From assembly GCF_035046485.1 (NCBI RefSeq), contig NC_085137.1, forward strand, positions 478,479,396 through 478,543,395: DNA of 64,000 bases. Reading direction: 5' to 3'. A program made the translations under genes and the position numbers. Origin of the DNA: Aedes albopictus. Lineage: Eukaryota > Arthropoda > Insecta > Diptera > Culicidae. Below are positions 1 through 11,009 of the stretch, piece after piece. The notes under the pieces are model-generated. The model saw only the letters and a program-made list of their open reading frames with translations, ran no database searches and was not told where the DNA came from. How positions within the stretch are numbered: position 1 is the first letter of the stretch; each line of letters begins with the position of its first letter.

Positions 1-13
1 GACTAGGGTTGAG

Positions 14-262
14 GTGGTCAAGCAGTCAACTGAGAGGTCTGATATTTTTCAGCTCTGTTTTGCTGTTGAACATAACATCGGAATATTTATCATTAATATG
101 TTTCGAAAATCAATGATGGCTTTGTTAAAATTGTTGCTTTTCTATATGAAGTGTTTTCAGGATTCAGGAACATTTTGGCTAACGTCGACGAAAAGTTCAT
201 GAGTACATATTCGACGAGAAAGGCACTATCACCACTAGGTGGATTAATCTGGTTTTTTTTCC
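14..262 (-). repeat. Partial copy of the satellite-bearing TIR element
   Basis: This stretch matches the reverse complement of about 36470-36730. Shared blocks include the sequence around AAGCAGTCAACTGAGA, the ACATAACATCGG/ACATAACGTCGG block, and the boundary CGAGAAAGGCACTATCACC. It is therefore the inner left part of a second copy of the element annotated at 36236-39970, running off the window start. No coding content is supported. Confidence 0.7.
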
Positions 263-299
263 TTTTCGACGTTTTGGCATTCGACATTTTGTCTTCCAA

Positions 300-1134
300 C
301 ATCTTGTACCTGCCCTGCTAATCACCAGATAATCTCTTGAAAACCCAAGATACTTCTAGAAATGCATTGGAACCCCTCTAACACCTTCTTAGACTTCCCT
401 AAATTCCTCTGGAAACTCCAGATACTTCCTTAAAAATCCCCGGAATCCCCTCAAACGCCCTAGAACCTCCTGAATCCCATTGAAAAGTCTTGAAACCCAC
501 AAAGCGCCTGTAAACCTCTGAACTGCTTTCATGTGCCTATAAAGCAAATACAAATCCTCTTGAGACTCCTAGCAACATCTTATAAGCCCCTGGGACCTTC
601 ATTAAAACTTTTGAAACTCCCAAAAATCCCTCGGCAGTCACCTCCAATCCCCTGAAACAGACTGCAACGCTCCAAAACCCTTAGAAAACCCGTCCGGAAA
701 TTCTCTGATACTCTCCTGAAACCCTCTGAAAGACCAGGAAACTATTCTAAGACTCTCAAAGACTCCCAGGAACTTCTCCTAAATCCCCGTTAATCCTCAT
801 TGAACCTGCTTCAGCCCCATGAAACCCACTGAAATGCTTTGAAACTCCACTAATATGATTCTGGCAATTTCTGATACTCTTCTCAAACCTCATCAAACTC
901 GATAAAACGCTTTGAAGCCTGGGTTGAAGTGAGATTTAATCTAGATCCCTCTGTAAAGCCTGTGATACTCTCATGAAACCCTCCGAAACCCTTACAAATG
1001 TTCTGAAAACCTATTGAAATCATTTGATGCTCTTGTTAAAATTATCGAATTCCCCGGAAAGCCTGCTGCATCTAAAAAAAAAAACCAAGAACCCTCCAAC
1101 GCCACCAGAAACGTTAATAAACGCTTTCCAATCC
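300..1134. repeat. Decayed C-rich short-period repeat
   Basis: The stretch is made of imperfect reiterations of a 10-12 base theme of the type CCCCTGAAACCCT and CCTTGAAACTCC, with no fixed unit and no open frame of note. The same theme returns at 1570-1665, 51660-51900 and 55240-55500, and its complement (GGGGTTTCAGG type) at 47100-47345 and 51290-51650. It looks like an old, strongly mutated satellite. Confidence 0.6.
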
Positions 1135-1142
1135 CTCTAAAC

Positions 1143-1561
1143 CAGGGTACGAAAAACGGATCCCGCAGAAAAACAAACGCTTTGTCCTAAGCGGTACATG
1201 TTGGTAACAAAGGCGCTCCACAACAAACGCATGTCAGACGATGAGAGCAATAAAATAAACATCGCTTGTCGTGCGTGTGCCGATATTCCAGACTTTCTGC
1301 TGAAATTTTCTACCCACATCATCGAATTCATAAGCATTTGGACGAATTAAAACTCTAGCAAACCTCAGAGTCGAGTTTCAGTTGTAAAACAATGCGAAAA
1401 TCACGATCTGAATAGAACGAGACAAATATTCCTAACGTTTTTGTTGTGAACAAACTCGGGAACGATTTTGTCATTATCTGCTAACGAAAGAACAAAGCGT
1501 TGGTGCCGTGCCTTCTTTGTTGCCTATTTTTCACTTGCGGTGTCTTATTTTGCATACACTG
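1143..1561. mobile_element. hAT-like non-autonomous element, 419 bp
   Basis: The element starts CAGGGTACG and ends CATACACTG, which gives imperfect CAG...CTG inverted ends. It is flanked by a perfect 8-bp direct repeat CTCTAAAC (1135-1142 and 1562-1569). An 8-bp target duplication with CAG-type ends is the signature of the hAT superfamily. A close inverted copy of almost identical length lies at 43790-44207 and a diverged one at 30472-30891. There is no transposase, so mobility would have needed an autonomous relative. Confidence 0.8.
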
Positions 1562-2170
1562 CTCTAAACCCTCTATGATAGCCCGCCTGAAGATCTCATG
1601 CAACCCCCCCAAACCCTCGGAAACTTCCGAATCGACTTAAAACGCTTCTGGAGTCCTTTAGTGATATCTTTAAAAAAAAATTGAGAGATTCCTCCAAAAA
1701 TTTACTGAAAGATTCGTTAAGAAAACAATCCATGTATTTCGGTATTTCGTATTATCTTTTTTCCTTAATCATCCAGGGACTTTTTAAGAATTTCTGAAAG
1801 GAATGCCTTTTTAGAATACTCTGAATAGTTTCCATTTGAATTTTCTCCAAAGCTCCTCAACATAGCAAAGCATGAATACTTGCACAAATCCTCAATGGCG
1901 TTGTAAAGTTGAATGTATCTACTGACATTGCTGATGTCGGTACTACCTTCAATGTCAGAGACTCACTCAGCTCTACACACCTAGCTAAGTCCTTGTAATC
2001 ATTTTTATTTGAAAAATCCAATCATCGACTTGGAGAGAGCTCAATAACCTGAAGCAGACTACAATAGATAAGAAGATGATGAAAAGAATTTTATCCAAAC
2101 TTCTGATCCTAGAAATTATTTTAAGAACTCCTTCATTGAACCTTCCCTGGATTCTTTCTGAAATATATCC
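1562..2170. other. No gene seen
   Basis: The left end continues the C-rich decayed repeat to about 1665. The rest is AT-rich sequence with short frames on both strands and no recognisable motif. Confidence 0.5.
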
Positions 2171-2722
2171 ATGCATTCCTTAAGAAAATCCTTCAGAAAT
2201 GGCTTTTGAAAAGTCTTCCACGGATTCACTTGCATGTTCTTCAAGAACATCCTCTGGAATTTACCTCAGAATTTCGTTCAAAATTTCCTCTTGAGGATCC
2301 TCCAGATTCTTCAATAATTCCTTTGAAAAAGCTTCTATGAGTTTCCTCATGAATTTCTCCATCTCTTTCAGAGATCCGTACAAAAACTCTTCCAGGAAAT
2401 TATCCACGGATTTCTTCAGAAGTTCTCTAAACGATTCCATCCCAAATTCCAGAAATTTCTTCGAAAATTTCGTTACTAAATATTCCACGTACTCCTTCAG
2501 AAATTCATCCAAAGACTTCCCCAGATATTCTTCCAGAGATTCCCTTGGAAATGTACCTGTAAATTCCTTCAGAAATGCTTAATGGGATTCCTCCATAAAT
2601 TTGTCCAATGATTACTTTAAGAAATATTTTATAAATTATATCTAAAATTGCTAGAAGAATTCTTGAAAGAATCTTTGAACGCTTTCTAGAGAAATCCTTG
2701 GAGAATATTCTGAAGCAATCAT
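2171..2722. repeat. Decayed TTCCTnnAGAAAT repeat
   Basis: Imperfect reiterations of themes such as TTCCTCCAGAAATTC and GGATTCTTCCAGAG, with variable spacing of about 9-12 bases. The complement strand reads GGAATTCCTGAAGGAAT. The open frames here on both strands give Phe/Lys/Ser/Asn-rich peptides, which is expected from the repeat composition and is not taken as coding. The tract resumes after the MITE at 2727 and continues to about 3790. Confidence 0.65.
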
Positions 2723-2726
2723 TTAA

Positions 2727-2828
2727 CCCTCGAGCAGTCGCGTCTTTGACTACCTGCAGCGACGCCGCGCTTACGCTGTGCATTTTTCATGGTGCGTGTA
2801 CTCAGTACACGACGCGAACGCTTCCGGG
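2727..2828. mobile_element. piggyBac-like MITE, 102 bp
   Basis: The element starts CCCTCGAGCAGTCGCG and ends CGCGAACGCTTCCGGG, giving imperfect inverted ends. It is bounded by TTAA on both sides (2723-2726 and 2829-2832). TTAA target duplication with a CCC-type terminus is characteristic of the piggyBac superfamily. It is inserted in the decayed short-period repeat and has no coding capacity. Confidence 0.6.
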
Positions 2829-2832
2829 TTAA

Positions 2833-3790
2833 AAAAACTCCTGTTGATACATTTGAAGATTTTTTGAACATTTCTAAAATTATCTCTGCAGGATTTCCTA
2901 GGATGTCTAGGAGAATACCTTAAAAAAATTAAGATACCTCCTTAGTAAAAATCTTAAGAAACTTCTGGAGGAACTCTGTAAGTAATTCCAAGGAAAATTG
3001 CTTGAGAAATTTTTTGGGAAGATTTCTGAAGAAAAATCCGTAGAGGTATTCCTGAAGTACGCTCTTTAAAAAATTCTGCTGAAATCCCAGTAGAAATTGA
3101 AGAATACGGTATTGGTACTGGTGGTGGTGAAAAGGTGAAGGTACATTGAATGAATTTCTGAGGGCTGCCTGAAGAATTTTCGAATGAATACTTTTGGAAG
3201 AGTTCTTAAGGGAACTACTGAATTTTTTTTTATGGAATCTTTTTATCAATACCTGGAAGAACCCTCTGTAGCCAACTATGGACGAATTGCATGGAAAATT
3301 CTTTGAAAAATGCCTAGGAATAGATAAAGTAGTGATTTCTGCTAGAGAGGTTTTTCTGAGAAATTCCAGAAGTATCACGGAGGAAAGGTTTGAATAAATC
3401 CTAAGCATTCCGTAGTGGAATACCTGGAGGAAGTTATGGAGAAACTTCTGGAGGAACTTCCACAGGAATCTCTTTCTAGAAAAAATAATAAATAAACACC
3501 TAAGGAAATGCCTGAATATATGTCGAGTAATATTTGAAGGAACTCCTACAATAATTTCTGAAAGAGTTACTAGAAAAAATACATACATATCTAAAGAAAG
3601 GCCATAGAGGAATCTTCGGAAGAGTCTCTGAATCTCTGTGAAAAGATTGCAAGTTTTGAAGAAATCTTTGGAGGAATTCCTGAAAAAAAAATTCTGAAAG
3701 AATTTCTTGAAAAGCTTTATGACAAATTTCTGAAAAACTCTTGGAGGATATTCTGATAATATTCCTTCAGAAAATTCTATCACGAAGAAA
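2833..3790. repeat. Decayed short-period repeat, continued
   Basis: Same theme as 2171-2722, here mostly in the GAATTTCTGGAGGAA orientation. A 284-codon minus-strand open frame (2929-3783) lies in it. Its composition (Phe, Lys, Ser, Leu; no domain) follows from the repeat, so it is not called a gene. Confidence 0.6.
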
Positions 3791-3877
3791 GTATTTCAAG
3801 CAGTTCTCGGAGGAAATAATCATAACAATATCAATTTCCTTGTGAATAACATTTCACAAGGTCCCACACATTTCACA

Positions 3878-4626
3878 AGGGTGGCCCACACTTATATGAA
3901 AAACAAAAATTTCGAAAACTGCCAAGTCTTACCTACTAAATCAGTAGTTTTGGACTCCCAGAAGCCACGTTCAAAATTTGAGCAAAATCGGGTAAGCCTA
4001 AGGGGCGCTCAAAACGCTTGAAGTTTGTATGGGAAATCTTGGCCATATGTATACAGAAAGTTTTAGTTTTCGAATTTTGCCGCTAGGTGGCGCTGTAAGC
4101 GTTCAATAATCAAACCTTTTGGTATTATTGTAGGTGACTATATGCCAAAGAACTTTGTTGAAGACCGCGAAGTGATCCGACGGCTGTGAAAAAAGTTATA
4201 CCCTAGGCAACGTGAGGCAAAGTATTGAGATTTCATTATTGATATTATTCCTTTACATGTATTGGAGAAACAACAATAAAGTTTATCCTCACTTAACCTA
4301 GGGTATAACTTTTTTCACGTTGGATCACTTTGCGGTCTTGGACAAAGTTGTTTGGCATTTAGTCACCTACAATAATACCAAAGGGTTTGATTATTGAACG
4401 CTTACAGCGCCACCTAGCGAAAAATTCGAAAACTTAAAATTTCTGCATACATTTGGCCAAGTTTTTCCATACACACTTCAAGCGTTTTGAGCGCCCCCTT
4501 AGGTTCAACCGATTTTGCTCAAATTTTGAACATAGCTTCTGGGAGTCTAACTACTTGATTTAGGAGGTAAGACTTTTAGGCATTTTTCGAATTTTTTGTT
4601 TTTCATATAAGTGTGGGCCACCTTAT
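3878..4626. mobile_element. Foldback (palindromic) element
   Basis: Two long inverted arms can be followed from AGGTGGCCCACACTTATATG-like sequence at the left end to its complement at the right end. Shared internal blocks include GGGGCGCTCAAAACGCTTG, CGCTAGGTGGCGCTGTAAG and GAAGACCGCGAAGTGATCC. The arms meet near 4235. The same GAAGACCGC box occurs in the foldback element at 24444-25085, so the two families are related. No open frame of note and no clear target duplication were found. Confidence 0.75.
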
Positions 4627-4754
4627 CCCATACATTTTTCTTAACTGTTTTGATTTTTTGAATCCGCCATAAATTAAACATGGTTGGATGTAGGAAAAAA
4701 ATAATGCATTTTTTCATCGGAACCTGTACGAAAAATCATTTTTCGATTTAAAAA

Positions 4755-4920
4755 ACACGTAACTATCACGCCGAGGACCTGGGATCGAATCCCACTCCCG
4801 ACAAACTCGCAAAAATGTGAGTTCTTCCTTCGGAAAAGAAGTAAAGCGTGGGTCCCGAGATGAACTAGACAAGGGCTAAAATCTCGTTAATACAGATAAA
4901 AAAAGAACAATAATAAACAT
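4755..4920 (+). mobile_element. Feilai-like tRNA-derived SINE, 5'-truncated
   Basis: A pol III B-box-like sequence (GGGATCGAATCCC) lies near 4790 and is followed by a tRNA-unrelated body. The 3' end is A-rich with AAAAAAAGAACAATAATAA. This arrangement fits the Feilai SINE family known from Aedes. An A box is not convincing, so the copy appears truncated at its 5' end. Confidence 0.6.
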
Positions 4921-4935
4921 TTGACTATCCTGCGC

Positions 4936-5215
4936 TACTTGGTAAATTTTAAGGCTGGAAGTCGGGTTTCTACAGAAAAATATTTTTTTGTATTTTTGTG
5001 GCGTTTCAGTCGTCTTGGGGATCAAAAACAACTATATGTTTTCTATTTCCAACGTTTGATCCTTATTGGATCACCTTCTGGGAATCGAATAAATTCCCTG
5101 AAAAAGATCCAATAAGGATCGAAACGTTGGAAATAGAAAACATATGGTTGTTTTTGACCCCCGAAAAGACTGAAACAACACAAAAATACCCAAAAAAAAT
5201 TACCAAACAGTCGTC
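4936..5215. mobile_element. Small foldback element
   Basis: Arms of about 120 bp are inverted copies of each other. For example, CCAACGTTTGATCCTTATTG on the left answers CAATAAGGATCGAAACGTTGG-type sequence on the right, with a loop of about 35 bases near 5090. The outer arms also pair (TATTTTTGTGG with CACAAAAATA). Frames at 4921-5228 are shadows of the palindrome. Confidence 0.65.
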
Positions 5216-5532
5216 GTCAAAGCTGTGAAAAATAATCTATGAAAGAAAATCGAAGGGTGAAGTTCTTGAACAATTGAAATTATTTGGCATCTCTCATAGA
5301 TCCGCGATACTCTCACTGTATTTTTTATTTCTTAAAGTTCTTCAAATATCCTTAAACATCTTCGAGGGCATCATTTCAATCCAACAAATCGTTTTTGAGC
5401 TATAATTTTTTGAAAATGTAATAAGGTATTTTTCAAACGCCCAACTAACAAAAGTAGCTGCATAAAAGCTTATGGAGCAAACGCATTGGTAAAAGTCGTT
5501 TATTAAGCACTTATACAGCAAAATGTCTAGTT

Positions 5533-5632
5533 AAGGGGCGATTTCTTCACCCTGGCTTAAGCGTTAAACCAGGTTTAACTATATGGGTAAGCCTGACTTA
5601 CCGGTTAAGCCGCGGTGAAGAAATTGGCCCTA
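5533..5632. mobile_element. Short palindromic MITE
   Basis: Left end GGGGCGATTTCTTCACC and right end GGTGAAGAAATTGGCCC are inverted, and the inner parts (GGCTTAAGCGTTAAACC and GGTTAAGCC) also pair. Length is about 100 bp. Confidence 0.55.
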
Positions 5633-5639
5633 AGTGAGG

Positions 5640-7370
5640 AAAAATATTTATGTGTTGATGAAAAATGATTGACGCTGGATTTTGTATGAACAAATTTTCA
5701 TGCAAATTAAAAAATATCGAGTCAAAATATGGCGTTTTTTTAGTATTTTGTGCTAGAAATGTTCTTATGTAACTTTATTATCATTAAAAGTATATGCTCT
5801 TTATGTCATTAAGGATGTGTCACCATCTGATCGTAGTTATAAATAGACAAAACTAGATTAAACTATTCACAATCTGAACACAGTTAATTGCATTTTCCGT
5901 TGTTGCTGGGCATATTTGACATTTCTGAAATGATCTGATCTGATTCCTCTCAAATACTTGCTGGAAAATTTCAATTCTCAAATGGAATTTGTATACTAAG
6001 CACTAAGAAACAACATTTTCATACTTATCCGGGAAATCAACTCTTTTTCTTTGGGATGCATTCAACCCCAGCCTCCCCTCACACAAACAGTGATGCAGCT
6101 GGAATTTATTTTGTCATAGACAAAATCTTTAGAACGCAGGCCTGACCCGATGACAATAGAACTTTAGACTTAGTGCATTTATGTAATAATTGCCGTTGTT
6201 TCGCTTTCGACTGATGCACAACGGTCAGAAAAACTGCAAAATTTCCCCAAAACTGATTTAAACCCTAACATCTACTCATATTATATAAATCAGCCAAACA
6301 AGACAACTTGAATATTTTTATACCTATTGCGACGAAGATAATAAATAATTTCCACGCAGATTTTCCTAAAACTTTATACCATTTTTTAAATAAAGCTGAC
6401 TTATTCAAATGCTTAGGTTTTAAAAAATTTACCTACATACTTATATTTATTATAAAATTATCAAACTGATTATTAACTGATTGAATTGATTAAATTGAAC
6501 TGATTTTGACACAGAGTTGTTGTTTAAGACCAATGTGGCATTTGAAACACTTTTTCATCAAGAAAGCTTTTCAAATGAAAAAGTTGAATGTATGCGAATA
6601 TGGAAAGTGGTCTTGCCTTCTGACGTACATCTATGCATATTTCAGTAGAAGTAACGTTTTATATTTCGATTTGTTATATACTTGATCCAAGGCACCGTTA
6701 GATGTGTGGCTCACATTTAATGCCATCAAGCTCAAGGTTATAAGTTCGAGTGCGGAACAATACGATATGGCTTATATTATTTTCTTTTTTTTTATTTGTG
6801 AAGACAAATTAAGCTACTCGCTTTTTGATTACAACCGAGATATCCAAAAATTCTAAGAAAACTTAACATAATTGTTTGAACGTGCATGTATGTCACATAT
6901 TTGTGTACTCCTGGTGAAATTAAAAGAAACTGTTATTCAGAAAGTGATTTACCTGATTAGCAATACTCGTGCAGAACATGTGAAATCCTTATTTATTTCC
7001 ACATACAGGATTTTCAATTCACATACTGGGGAAACTGGTCAAGATTTACCAACATGTTGAAAAATGTATTTCTCAAAGGACGTGAAATCACGACTGTGAA
7101 TTACGTCTTACAGTCATCCATTACTCGGAAATTAAAGATCTTGGATGTTCGATTCGCACTCTTGCTATTGCTTTCCGCAATCGAGTCCATTCAGTTACTG
7201 AAGCAAGAGTTTTTCTGTCCATCGCTAGAATTCGTTCCAGTAGATGTCCCTTTATATATTCAATCTTGAGACCCCATAGCAGGGTGGTCTGTTGTCTCTT
7301 CGTCACTAGGTGTTTCCAAGCCTTAGAACAAGTAAGACCAGTGGACGGCTGTGATCCCACGGTTGTGCTA
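5640..7370. other. No gene recognised
   Basis: AT-rich sequence with only short frames on either strand. At about 6690-6770 there is a B-box-like GTTATAAGTTCGAGTGC that could be a decayed tRNA-derived SINE, without a convincing A box. Nothing else could be assigned. Confidence 0.4.
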
Positions 7371-7374
7371 GGTT

Positions 7375-7470
7375 AAGTCTATACATATGCTGCCGCTCTT
7401 TCGTTTAAATCGATTATTCCAGCCAGATTTGAACGAAGCAACGGCTAGTGTATGTATACAGTACCAAGAG
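7375..7470. mobile_element. Possible short palindromic MITE
   Basis: TATACATATGCTGCCG and the reverse complement of ACGGCTAGTGTATGTATA are similar, giving imperfect inverted arms of about 30 bases around a 30-base centre. Confidence 0.35.
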
Positions 7471-7744
7471 CAAACGTTGACTATCCCTTTTTGATGATGA
7501 CACTTTTAAACTTTTTTGCTACTAAACCTAAAAGCATAAATTTGACACATATTCTATTGCCAACAACAAAAGGAAAATTAATGAATAAAAATTAATAAAT
7601 CTTTTGATAAATAAAAGACAGGAATATTACGAAATAAGTTACGATGGAAGGATAAGGTGAAAAAGATTTATTTAGCCTGTAACACGTTTCGATTAAAATT
7701 TATTTTATTATTATTATTATTTTTTTTTTTGTTGGGATAAGCCA

Positions 7745-9131
7745 ATATGAGTTTTTCATTTCGAATCGTTTCTCCCAAAGGCATAAAACTCTCCCATTTT
7801 TTCGAGCACATTTACAAGAAACTGTACGTACACTTCCAATGTGATGAAGATCTGCTTTGTGAATCAAGAATGCTTGTGTGGCCTTCGGACAATGCCGGCA
7901 AACCTTTGGTGCTGCTTGGGGTACTAACCTCAAGTATATCTAATGGAATTACACAACTGTTGTTTGACCAATATTGGCCTATGGATGCCTTGTGTAGTGG
8001 CACAAGGGCGAAGTAAGAACAATCCAATCAAAATTGGGCCATCTCCAGATGTGCTTAACGGTAATAGCTGGAGCGTACCCAAGGAGCACGACTTGTTGCT
8101 AAGTCAGTAACAGCAACCTTAGTGCAATTTATTCACTGTCCGTATTACGAACGACAGAACACAATTGCTTCTTCTTTGAAACCCAAAAAGCGCAGATTCT
8201 GAATTCTTATGCAACATACACGAGGAGGAATGATAAAAAAAATGGAAAAAGATTTTGTCCAGGCTCGAACCATGGACACCAGGAGTATTATCTACTCACC
8301 TTACATACTACACCAACAGTTCTGTGAGAGAATCGATGCTCAACGAACCATAAAAGCTTCTGAAGTTACTTGTTACTTTATTGTACCTACTTTGCCACAA
8401 GATAGAAAACTGTCAAAATGAGAAGACGCTCAAGTTTTCTGTAACGCATTTGGAACCTAATCTAAACAAACAAACCAGAGTTAGATGTTTCATGCATGTT
8501 ACATAACACATTAAATGTAAGCTGACTGTATTATCACATGCGTGCAATATGTAAGCTCCGCCTCCACGAATCGATGTCAAACACGTGGTAATTTGTGATT
8601 TAGATGAAACAAAGCCACAACTTTACGAATTTCGGAGTTTAAATGCAACTCAACTAACAAGATGAAAGTTTCGTGTGCTTCTAGTGCAACTCATTTAGAC
8701 CAAAGCATAGAAAGCCACTTTCTGGATGATGTTGCAGGTGCTGCTTGGGATTAGTGGTATGGTAGCCAGGGACTGTATTCCGAACTGAAAACGTACACAG
8801 CGTAGCTCATTTTCATATTAAATTTGCGCACACGTGCACCGGATGTTACCAAAAACAGCCAGGATTGTTCAGAACACTACAAGAAAACTGGTTTCGTGAA
8901 CCCCATGAAAAAATCACAAGAGTAAATACTTGCCACAGTTAATGAATAGCAAATTATTTCTAAAATAAAACTGTTCCTTGAAGAATTCGTCGAAATGCCA
9001 TTCCTTCATTATCTCCACCTCCAACATTAACAAATTTTGAAATACCTATGGAAGTTGATTAGAAAGATATCGAAATCCCCATGGATATGGACTCCGTGTA
9101 TTTGGATGATGAGTTAGATATCGCTGAATAA
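7745..9131 (+). pseudogene. Decayed coding-like sequence, identity unknown
   Basis: Several short plus-strand frames have ordinary protein-like composition but are separated by stops. One is the 89-codon frame at 7747-8016. Another pair near 8998-9131 reads an acidic Pro-rich tail (ends EIPMEVD, then after an in-frame stop EIPMDMD and DDELDIAE). The near-repeat of EIPM(E/D) across the stop suggests a decayed coding exon rather than chance. No family was recognised. Confidence 0.25.
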
Positions 9132-9330
9132 GTTCAAATAAATATCATTAATGATCAACTTGGATGAACGATAAACGATGGAAAAACTTGTGTTGGTTGA
9201 ACAAGAAAACTGTGAACCTCGGAAGAAAGTGACGAAATCAAAAAATGATGTCCAAACATAAGGCGGGAATCAAATCTCTTCGGGTGGAAGTTTCAGATCT
9301 CAGGAAGCCTTTGGCACAACAGACTTCACT

Positions 9331-9592
9331 GGTCGGCGTTAAGTCAGACCGGACCATTTGTTTTTCATTGATTTCGAGGAAATGTCCTGCAAGCGCTTGG
9401 AATTTCAAATCTCTAGCATTATTATCAGAAATTTTATTTTTATTTTTATTCTTTTTATTAAAAAAAATAATTATTTTTATTATTTTAATAAAAATTTATA
9501 GAAATTTTTATCCTTTTCACCAAAATAACGTCGAAAGCTTATCTTTACTTGCCCGAAAAATCGCGTTGTCCACTCTGACTGAACGCCGACCA
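9331..9592. mobile_element. Small element with GGTCGGCGTTAAGTCAGA ends
   Basis: The left end GGTCGGCGTTAAGTCAGA...GGACCA is answered by TTGTCCACTCTGACTGAACG...CCGACC at the right end, giving inverted ends of about 26 bases. The inside is AT-rich. The same terminal motif forms the multi-copy element at 25105-26316. Confidence 0.65.
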
Positions 9593-9638
9593 ACTGTTCT
9601 ATCCAATTCCCCTGGAACTTCAAAAGAACAAATTACGG

Positions 9639-9806
9639 CCCAAGCAACACATATGTTATATATTAGTTACGACAGCGCAAATTTTTGGTTGTATACAAGT
9701 TTATTTGACGTTATTCCAACACAATGTTAGAATTACGTAAAATTAACTTATATACAACCAAAACTTGCGTTGTCGTAACTTTTATATAACATGTGTTTTG
9801 CTTGGG
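9639..9806. mobile_element. Palindromic MITE with CCCAAGCAACACAT ends
   Basis: The arms are inverted almost throughout. CCCAAGCAACACATATG pairs with CATGTGTTTTGCTTGGG, and inner blocks around GGTTGTATACAAG and CTTATATACAACC also pair. It shares its terminal sequence with the 106-bp MITE at 61122-61227, so both belong to one family. Confidence 0.7.
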
Positions 9807-9809
9807 GGG

Positions 9810-10365
9810 AACAACGTGGAGCCAGGTACATATTCCACCGAAATGAAAAATATGGCAATAATATGACATACATAATTGCTCGAGTAAGGCTTACAGACAA
9901 ATGCGGAAATACTTCACACTCGCTTGGATGACAACGATTCGTGCATGGTTATCGAAGGTGGTGGTGATGGAGGGATATTCTAAAACCATACTTCAATTGG
10001 CTTCTTTAGCGATGTTGAGATAATCCCATATTCTAAATCTGCATGCTAAACAGAGCCGAAACCCAAATTTTCATGAATTTTGGTGACCGAGAAGCTCTGT
10101 ACAGTAGTCACTGCATCGACGTTTTTGGAAAACCATAATTCCGAGATAATCGCGTTTAAAGTTTCAAGTTTGCACTACGCGATCATAAGGGACCGAAGCA
10201 CAAAACGCTATATCTTTGCTTGTACTGCTTGGATCTCTATGAAAATTTCACACAGCATTCTTAAGAACCCATACTTTAAAATAAAAGAATACAAAAAAGG
10301 TTTTGTGCTCGTCATCAGCATATATAGATCCTCAAAATACTTCAACATTTGTTTTCTAGGAATTT
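9810..10365. other. No gene seen
   Basis: Short frames only. The 119-codon plus-strand frame at 10080-10439 has no recognisable domain and runs into the decayed repeat, so it is not called. Confidence 0.4.
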
Positions 10366-11003
10366 TCCAAAGTGTTGCTCGAGTTTTCCAGCTACTTATC
10401 CCAGAGGTTTTTAAGATATTCATCCAGGGATTCCTATAAGAATTTGCCAGAAATTTCTTCATATCTTTCTTTACAGATTCATGCAAGAATACTTCCTGAA
10501 ATTCCACAAGGAATCTACTGCAGATTTCTTCGGGAATTCCTTCGGGAAAACTTTTGGAATTTCTACTCGATTTTTTTTCTGAAGCTCCTTCAGAAATTTC
10601 TTCAGAACTATATCCAAAGACGGCGTTAAAACTTAAGGGATTTCTTCATGAATTTCAGTAAGGAATTTCTTCACAGCTTTTTTATTGAGTTGTTTAGAAA
10701 CTCCTCTAAAGTTTTCTTCACACTCCGTAAATAGAATCCTTCTGAAATTCTTCCAATGATAACCCGAAGAATTGCTTGGGGAATTCTTACAGAGATTCAT
10801 GCAGAAATTTTTACAAGGTGCTTAAGTGGTTCCATCAGAATTATGTCTCGGGATTCCTTTGCTGCTGGAATTGTTTCGGATATTCTTCCAGGATTTTTTT
10901 TCAGAAATTCTTCCAGAAATTACATCAAAAGTTGGAAAAAGTCTTGAAAGAATCTCTAAAGGCATTTCTAAAGGAATGTCTGGAGAATTGTCTAAAGGAA
11001 TCC
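10366..11003. repeat. Decayed TTCCTnnAGAAAT repeat
   Basis: Same short-period theme as at 2171-3790, mostly in the TTCTTCAGGAATT orientation. Overlapping frames of about 60-105 codons on both strands are compositional. Confidence 0.6.
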
Positions 11004-11009
11004 CAGGGC

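Noticed and set aside
2929..3783. A 284-codon minus-strand open frame
   Set aside because: It lies wholly in decayed short-period repeat, its composition follows the repeat, and it has no domain or good start context.
9245..9730. A 161-codon plus-strand frame
   Set aside because: It runs through two small mobile elements (9331-9592 and 9639-9806) and an AT-rich stretch, with no domain.
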